Positions 59,267 through 64,000 of a DNA stretch of 64,000 nucleotides are shown piece by piece (position 1 is the first letter of the stretch; each line of letters opens with the position of its first letter). The notes under the pieces are model-generated. The model saw only the letters and a list, made by a program, of their open reading frames with translations, searched no databases and was not told the DNA's origin. A program made the position numbers and the translations under genes. Source of the DNA: a virus; IMG/VR virus record IMGVR_UViG_3300008261_001864, positions 1 to 64,000 of that record; one strand, 5' to 3'.

Positions 59267-61446
59267 CAGATCGACCTTACACCAGCACTCCCAAGAAGCG
59301 GTAGCCCTGTGATGTAGTCGAGGGTCGGAGTCCCAGGGGGCAGCGAGGGCGTTGCCCGCACCACACCAAGAACTGCTGTGGCCGCGCCTCCCAGCATGAT
59401 GTTTGGGGAGGAGAGGTCAATACCCGCAGGACTCACGATGGTCACCAAGGCACCCGCTGTGACGCTGACCGCCGCCGCCGCCGTCAACGAGTATGCTGCA
59501 CCAGACGAGACGGTGAAGGCCGCGCCAGAAGTTTGAGTGATGGATGCACCCGAAGATTCCGTGATGGCCGCCGTTGCCGTTGTGGAGATCGTGCCGTTGA
59601 CGGTGACTGTCTTGGACCCTGCCGCGAGCGACTCGACGACAGGCCCAGCGATGACGTTCTTGAACTCCCCTCCCGAGATGATGGTTTCGTTCTTGTCTTG
59701 GGCATACGTCAGATAGGTCATACCATTGATGTTGACGTTACACCCGCCCGCGTTCATCGAGTAGCCGCTGATCGCCGTTTGGCTGATCTTGTCGGCCCGA
59801 GTGGTCGCCGCACCGTTGGAGGCGACGATGAAAGAACCACCCGTCTGGAGGTAGGTGTCGCCCGCCGACATCATGGTGTGCTTGCCCGAGACATCCGTGG
59901 ACAGGCTGTTACCCTGCGCGTCGGCGGCTCCGACATACCTGTTCTTCACAGGGCCGCGATACACGATGTCGAGAGAGTTCCCTGTGTCGGTGTTGCGACC
60001 AATCTCAGCCTTGATGCCGCCCTCCAGCTTGGCGAAAAGGCTCGTGTTGGAAGGAGAGGCCGCGCCGACAAAGAGTTTCAAGGCTCCCAGCAGGTTGAGG
60101 TCCGCAGACACTCCCTTCACACTGTCGCCGTAGGCGTCGTTGGAAGGCTTCGGCACCTGCATGAGCAGCTTGCCCTGCTTTTGAACAGCGACCGCGAACG
60201 GTACGTCGTCGGCTGTCGTAAAGACGGGGTTGATGCGGAACAGGAAGGCGGCTGCCGAGGTCTTGGCATCGAGGTCCGAACTGTTGCGATTGATAGTCTC
60301 AAGGGTGAACTTGCCTGGCGTCAACGCCTTACCCATCCCCCATAGCTGGGGGCGTAGGATTTGCCCGTACTGCTTGATGCCTAGCGTCGAGTAGGGATCG
60401 TTGCCGATCACCGTCCCCATGACGTGTTCGATGTAGGTCATTCTCGGGTTGGGGCAGAACCCGTCGATCTCCGTGTGGACCTCTTGGACGAGTTCGGTGT
60501 CGTGGGCGATCTCGGTACGGACCTCCGTGAAAGCGGCACCGGCACCCTCATCCGGCTTCGCCTCGATGCCAGCCTCCGAGGAGGTGGACGGGTAAAAGAC
60601 GGTCTTGCCGTTCGAGTAGGTGACGGGAGGGAAGTCCGTGGCGTTGTTGAACTGCTCCAACAGCACACCGCTCGGTGACGCAAACTTGTAATCGCCTCCG
60701 ACGGGACCTGGGCCGAGGTTCTGGTAGTCATCACGGCCATAGTACCCAGCGGCCTCGTCCTTCAAGGTCTTGGTCGAACCATCGGCTGTGACCACCTCGC
60801 GGGGTATCCAGAACACCTGTCGGCGTACCGGCCCCGAGTAACGCTTGACGCCTGCCTCGTTGTCGAACCGATGGATGGCTTGCGTGACGAGAGTGCGTTC
60901 CTCGTCCCTGAGTTCAATGAGGTCGCCTGCCCTGTTGACAAGGTTGACGCTGCGGTTCAACCACATCTCTGCGCCGCTCGACGACATACCGCCGACGTCA
61001 CCAGGCTGCATCTTGAACCGCTTGTACCGTACAGGACCACCGACATAGTTCCGATAGTCGGCCTTGTCCTCCTCGTCGATGTCGTTGGGGTCGCTGGCTG
61101 CAAAGGGATCGTACCGTAGCCCCTGCCGGTTTCCTGTCGGCAGGTACCCAAGGATGGTGGCCTCCGCGATGTTGTGCTTGGGCGACACCATTCGGTAGCC
61201 CACCATCACGAACGAGCCTACCTCGGGGATACCTCCCCAGAAGCTACGAGGCCCGCACATGGCCTGCGACAACTCCACCTCCATCCGATAGCCGCTGCCC
61301 GTGATGATCTTGACGTCCACCTTCATGTTGACTTCATCGACCCTCTGGACCACCCCAACACGGAAGCCGTGTGAGGTGCCGTGGTTGTCGATGAAGTCCT
61401 CGTTGACGGCGAAGTTGTCGGGGTACTTGGAGACGTAGTGGATCAT
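59266..61446 (-). CDS. baseplate spike protein (gp5/VgrG-type, OB-like and beta-helix parts)
   Basis: 726 residues. Residues about 25-105 look like an OB fold (FRVGVVQRVDEVNMKVDVKI and EVGSFVMVGYRM). The middle is mixed. Residues about 520-690 repeat short V/T-xG patterns (SGASITQTSGAAFTVSSGAA, AAVSVTAGALVTIVSPAGID) typical of the triple beta-helix that forms the needle. The end LPPGTPTLDYITGLPLLG follows. It probably pierces the outer membrane. No lysozyme domain is evident. ATG at 61446; hub stop just before. Confidence 0.78.
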   Translation of the reverse strand: MIHYVSKYPDNFAVNEDFIDNHGTSHGFRVGVVQRVDEVNMKVDVKIITGSGYRMEVELSQAMCGPRSFWGGIPEVGSFVMVGYRMVSPKHNIAEATILGYLPTGNRQGLRYDPFAASDPNDIDEEDKADYRNYVGGPVRYKRFKMQPGDVGGMSSSGAEMWLNRSVNLVNRAGDLIELRDEERTLVTQAIHRFDNEAGVKRYSGPVRRQVFWIPREVVTADGSTKTLKDEAAGYYGRDDYQNLGPGPVGGDYKFASPSGVLLEQFNNATDFPPVTYSNGKTVFYPSTSSEAGIEAKPDEGAGAAFTEVRTEIAHDTELVQEVHTEIDGFCPNPRMTYIEHVMGTVIGNDPYSTLGIKQYGQILRPQLWGMGKALTPGKFTLETINRNSSDLDAKTSAAAFLFRINPVFTTADDVPFAVAVQKQGKLLMQVPKPSNDAYGDSVKGVSADLNLLGALKLFVGAASPSNTSLFAKLEGGIKAEIGRNTDTGNSLDIVYRGPVKNRYVGAADAQGNSLSTDVSGKHTMMSAGDTYLQTGGSFIVASNGAATTRADKISQTAISGYSMNAGGCNVNINGMTYLTYAQDKNETIISGGEFKNVIAGPVVESLAAGSKTVTVNGTISTTATAAITESSGASITQTSGAAFTVSSGAAYSLTAAAAVSVTAGALVTIVSPAGIDLSSPNIMLGGAATAVLGVVRATPSLPPGTPTLDYITGLPLLGSAGVRSI

Positions 61447-64000
61447 CTATTTGCCGTACTTCTTGGAGGCACCCGTGGCACCGGCACCATAGGTGGGTTC
61501 GGGGGGCGGTGCGGACGGAGTGTTGACAGCGGCATCCGAAAGCGGGCCTCCGTTGACGGCCTGTGCAAGTTTCAGCTTCTCCTCGTCGAGTTGCTGCTGG
61601 TACTTGTTGACGCGGGCTTGGGCCTCATCCAACACATATTGCGGGACAGGGGGGACCGCCTGCTGTGCCTTGGCAAGGTCGGCCTGTGCTTGTGCGAGAG
61701 CCTCGGCGTTGCGGGCGACCGAGAACTCAAGGTTCTTGATGACGGTCCCTCGGACAAAGCTATCCGCAGCGGTGGTGACCGCCTCTTGGAAGCCCAGCTT
61801 GGCGGTATCGACCATCCCTGCAATATCCGTGAAGCCCATAGCCGCCCAACGGGCTGGGTCATTGAAGGGCGGCTTGAAGCGGCTGTCGGGCGTGCCTGTA
61901 TCGTTGTCTGGGAAGCGGCCAGGTGTTGTCGGTGCGTCACCGCCTCGAAGCGCCTTCTCTAGTTCTTGGTGTGGCTCGTCCAAGGCTTTGTAGAGGTCGA
62001 ACAGGTACTTGTTGACCTTGGTGATGACTTGATCGGACGTAATCGCAGGCAAGGTGTCGGTGTTGACAGGTCGGTTGTCGGTCCTGCCGCCCGTGGTTGT
62101 GATGGTGGTGCCTTCGAGCGTGACAGGAGCGCCGGTTAGACCGTTGACGGGTTCAATCTTGGTGGCTTGGCTCATAAACGCCAAGTCGGACCGCGACAAC
62201 AGACACGAACAAGGTGACGCACCCCCCGTGACGTCACCCTTGACCGACATCTCGGCAAGGGTGAGGGCGCGGGTTAGCTGCGTGGCCTCAATGCTGTCAG
62301 GTATCCGCAGCGTCTCAGTGGACCCCAGAGGAGCGGAGTTGATGAGGTTGGTGGCCGTCGATGAGTAGTCGGGAGTGGTCACTGTGGGGGTGCCAGAACT
62401 AAACTTGGAGCCGAACTGAGTGGCCCCCGTCTCTAGGTCCTCGGGCTGCAAGGTCGCAAGGTTCCGCGCAGGGTTGGGGAACGCTGTCGTGACCCCTCGG
62501 AGGCCCACGGACTGCGCGATCAGCGTGTCCGACAAGTTGCCCGAGAGCGTGGTCTGGAGGGAGATACTGGCGGCCTGATTGGCTTGGTTGGCGTTCCAGA
62601 CAAGGGACCCGTCTCGTAGCGACAGGCCACGGCCGTACCGAAACTGACCGACAACCTCAAAACCACGCTCATCCGAGACGGGACGGATGAGCGCCATACC
62701 ACCTCGGGAAGTAGTCTTGAACCCCGCAGAGTCATCGCTGATTCTCGCGGCACTAAGAAGGATTGTCTCAGCGACGACGGGCTTATTGTTGGAAACCGCA
62801 CCGCCCGCGTCGTACAGGTAGGTGAACACACCTGCCGAGTTCAGCCCGTATTGATAACGGTTCTGCATATACTTGACGCGGAGGGCACTTGATTTTCCTT
62901 CCTGTAGGGACTTGTCATACGCCGCTGCAAGGGAGGTCATGTTCGTGGTGCGTCTTTCTTCTGCGGTCTTACGAGCCTTGTCCTCTGCGGCCTTGGGCAA
63001 CCGTTCTACCTTTTTGATCTCGGAGCCACCCACCCCTGACTCGGAGGGTAGCTTCGTGGGCTTGAAAGGCCGTGTGTAGGCCATGACCACGTTAGGGAAC
63101 CCGCAGGGGCGTCCCGTCTTTGGGTGGCGCAAGATGAGAGGCGCGTAGGGGTTCTGGGCAGCGGGCTTATCGAACATCGACAAATCTTCGGGGGGCAGCA
63201 CGGCGGCGTCCCCCAACTCGATCTTGAACTTCGCCGCCTCGGCCAACTGCCTCGCCGTGTACTTGAAGATGCCCGGATTCTGCTCGATGGTTTCCGGCGC
63301 TGCCACGGTACCCGTTGGGGCTGCCTTTCCTGTTGTCGCGGCTTTTGAGACGGCGGGAGGGGTATAGCCCGTGAGTTTCAACTTGCCGATGCCTCTCGGC
63401 GCGAAGAACTTGGTTCTACGAGCCGTCAACGTCAACGTCGTCTGGGCCGACCCACCAAACTGAATGTTGTGCGATACGCCCGTGACGTACCACATCTGGT
63501 CTTTGGGAGCGACGTAGATGGGGAACCCCATCCGTAACTCGGGCCGCAGCGGGATGCTGACCGTCCCGCGATGACGACGGGCGTTCAAGCGATCCATCAC
63601 GTCCATGCCGTAGTAGAACATGAGTTGGGGGTCGCCCATGAACTCGCTGTTCAACTGGTGGGTGCGCCAGCCGTACTTACGAAGGAGGTGCCAATCCGTC
63701 ACGCTGGTGAACGGCTCAATGTCCTGCGGCATACCGTAGTCGATGGCACCACCGAAACTACCCGCCATCTGGACCTGGGTGACTACTTCCGACTCGGACT
63801 CCGAGAAGTCCCAATCTATGATGTCGATGTCCTGTATCCAACTGACCGGCTTGTTGGGCAGGGTGTCGAGGTTGTAGAAGGGCGGCTTGAACACGATGTC
63901 GCCCGTCACGTCCATGTAGAACTCGTACCCAATGGCGTCCTTGGCGGCGTTGGCGATCTCTAGCTTCGTCTGGTACTCGGACTGCCACAGGTTGACCTGC
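61447..64000 (-). CDS. baseplate hub protein (gp27/gpD-like), 5' end outside window
   Basis: About 850 residues visible, with no stop or start before the window edge: the frame reads LEIANAAKDAIGYEFYMDVT across the ATG near 63915, so that ATG is internal. PIYVAPKDQMWYVTGVSHNI with the preceding RPELRMGFP resembles hub domains of gpD/XkdQ/gp27 that hold the spike. The C-terminus has a coiled coil (ARNAEALAQAQADLAKAQQA) and a Pro-rich tail. It is directly followed by the spike gene, as in many myoviruses. Confidence 0.75.
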   Translation of the reverse strand, partial: QVNLWQSEYQTKLEIANAAKDAIGYEFYMDVTGDIVFKPPFYNLDTLPNKPVSWIQDIDIIDWDFSESESEVVTQVQMAGSFGGAIDYGMPQDIEPFTSVTDWHLLRKYGWRTHQLNSEFMGDPQLMFYYGMDVMDRLNARRHRGTVSIPLRPELRMGFPIYVAPKDQMWYVTGVSHNIQFGGSAQTTLTLTARRTKFFAPRGIGKLKLTGYTPPAVSKAATTGKAAPTGTVAAPETIEQNPGIFKYTARQLAEAAKFKIELGDAAVLPPEDLSMFDKPAAQNPYAPLILRHPKTGRPCGFPNVVMAYTRPFKPTKLPSESGVGGSEIKKVERLPKAAEDKARKTAEERRTTNMTSLAAAYDKSLQEGKSSALRVKYMQNRYQYGLNSAGVFTYLYDAGGAVSNNKPVVAETILLSAARISDDSAGFKTTSRGGMALIRPVSDERGFEVVGQFRYGRGLSLRDGSLVWNANQANQAASISLQTTLSGNLSDTLIAQSVGLRGVTTAFPNPARNLATLQPEDLETGATQFGSKFSSGTPTVTTPDYSSTATNLINSAPLGSTETLRIPDSIEATQLTRALTLAEMSVKGDVTGGASPCSCLLSRSDLAFMSQATKIEPVNGLTGAPVTLEGTTITTTGGRTDNRPVNTDTLPAITSDQVITKVNKYLFDLYKALDEPHQELEKALRGGDAPTTPGRFPDNDTGTPDSRFKPPFNDPARWAAMGFTDIAGMVDTAKLGFQEAVTTAADSFVRGTVIKNLEFSVARNAEALAQAQADLAKAQQAVPPVPQYVLDEAQARVNKYQQQLDEEKLKLAQAVNGGPLSDAAVNTPSAPPPEPTYGAGATGASKKYGK

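Noticed and set aside
1-64000. CRISPR array, insertion sequence, integrase or attachment site
   Set aside because: No regularly spaced short repeats, no transposase or integrase motifs, and no tRNA to serve as attachment site were seen.

Overview
The window is one contiguous piece of a high-GC, tightly packed genome of a tailed phage with a contractile tail (myovirus type). Baseplate J-like, gp25-like, spike and hub proteins lie side by side. A replication block and a lysis block follow, stop/start codons overlap by 1-4 bases again and again, and all recognisable genes but one small one read on the minus strand. Transcription therefore runs right to left. No tRNA, rRNA, CRISPR array, insertion sequence, integrase, capsid or terminase gene is visible, so the head genes lie outside. 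A signal-peptide protein resembling an outer-membrane barrel hints at a Gram-negative host; this is inference only.

Layout from right to left (5' to 3' of the transcripts). 64000-43932 is the central tail and baseplate: hub (cut by the window edge), spike with OB-like and beta-helix parts, a three-repeat glycine-rich protein, a 2055-residue giant, a gp25-like wedge protein, a baseplate J homologue and a tail protein I-like protein. 43896-24049 is the host-contact apparatus: two glycine-rich fibres, a 1387-residue protein with repeated lectin-like modules, and two large paralogues sharing one N-terminal domain. 23993-19482 is a lysis-type cassette: a three-helix membrane protein (holin candidate) with a hairpin over its start codon, two more membrane-associated proteins, a predicted outer-membrane protein, a J-domain protein, and a GH46-type endolysin. 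19481-18921 is a regulatory node holding terminators, a promoter-like element and the only + strand gene.

18920-9060 is replication: SNF2-type helicase, a zinc-ribbon protein (helicase-loader candidate), a DnaB-like helicase with an altered Walker A loop, a CHC2 zinc-finger primase fragment, a small protein sharing an N-terminal motif with the polymerase, a TET-associated-type glycosyltransferase, and a family A DNA polymerase with an unusual C-terminal extension. 9040-6850 holds a DUF2997-like, DUF1257/Ycf35-like and Ycf46-like AAA+ trio split by a terminator. 6860-1 carries unknown small genes, an RNA polymerase alpha-CTD-like protein, a four-HTH DNA-binding protein, a deoxyribonucleotidase, ThyX, a carbon-nitrogen hydrolase and a phage ClpX (3' end cut).

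The points most worth following are the Ycf46/DUF1257/DUF2997 cassette, ClpX with an intact ClpP-docking loop, the alpha-CTD mimic, the SFLxATG motif shared by the polymerase and a neighbour, a recurring GGTGTAAGAGGGG leader in front of several genes, and a two-copy promoter-like element (CGGTTGATT-N16-CCTAGTGGGT). All calls come from reading the sequence; no database search was run.
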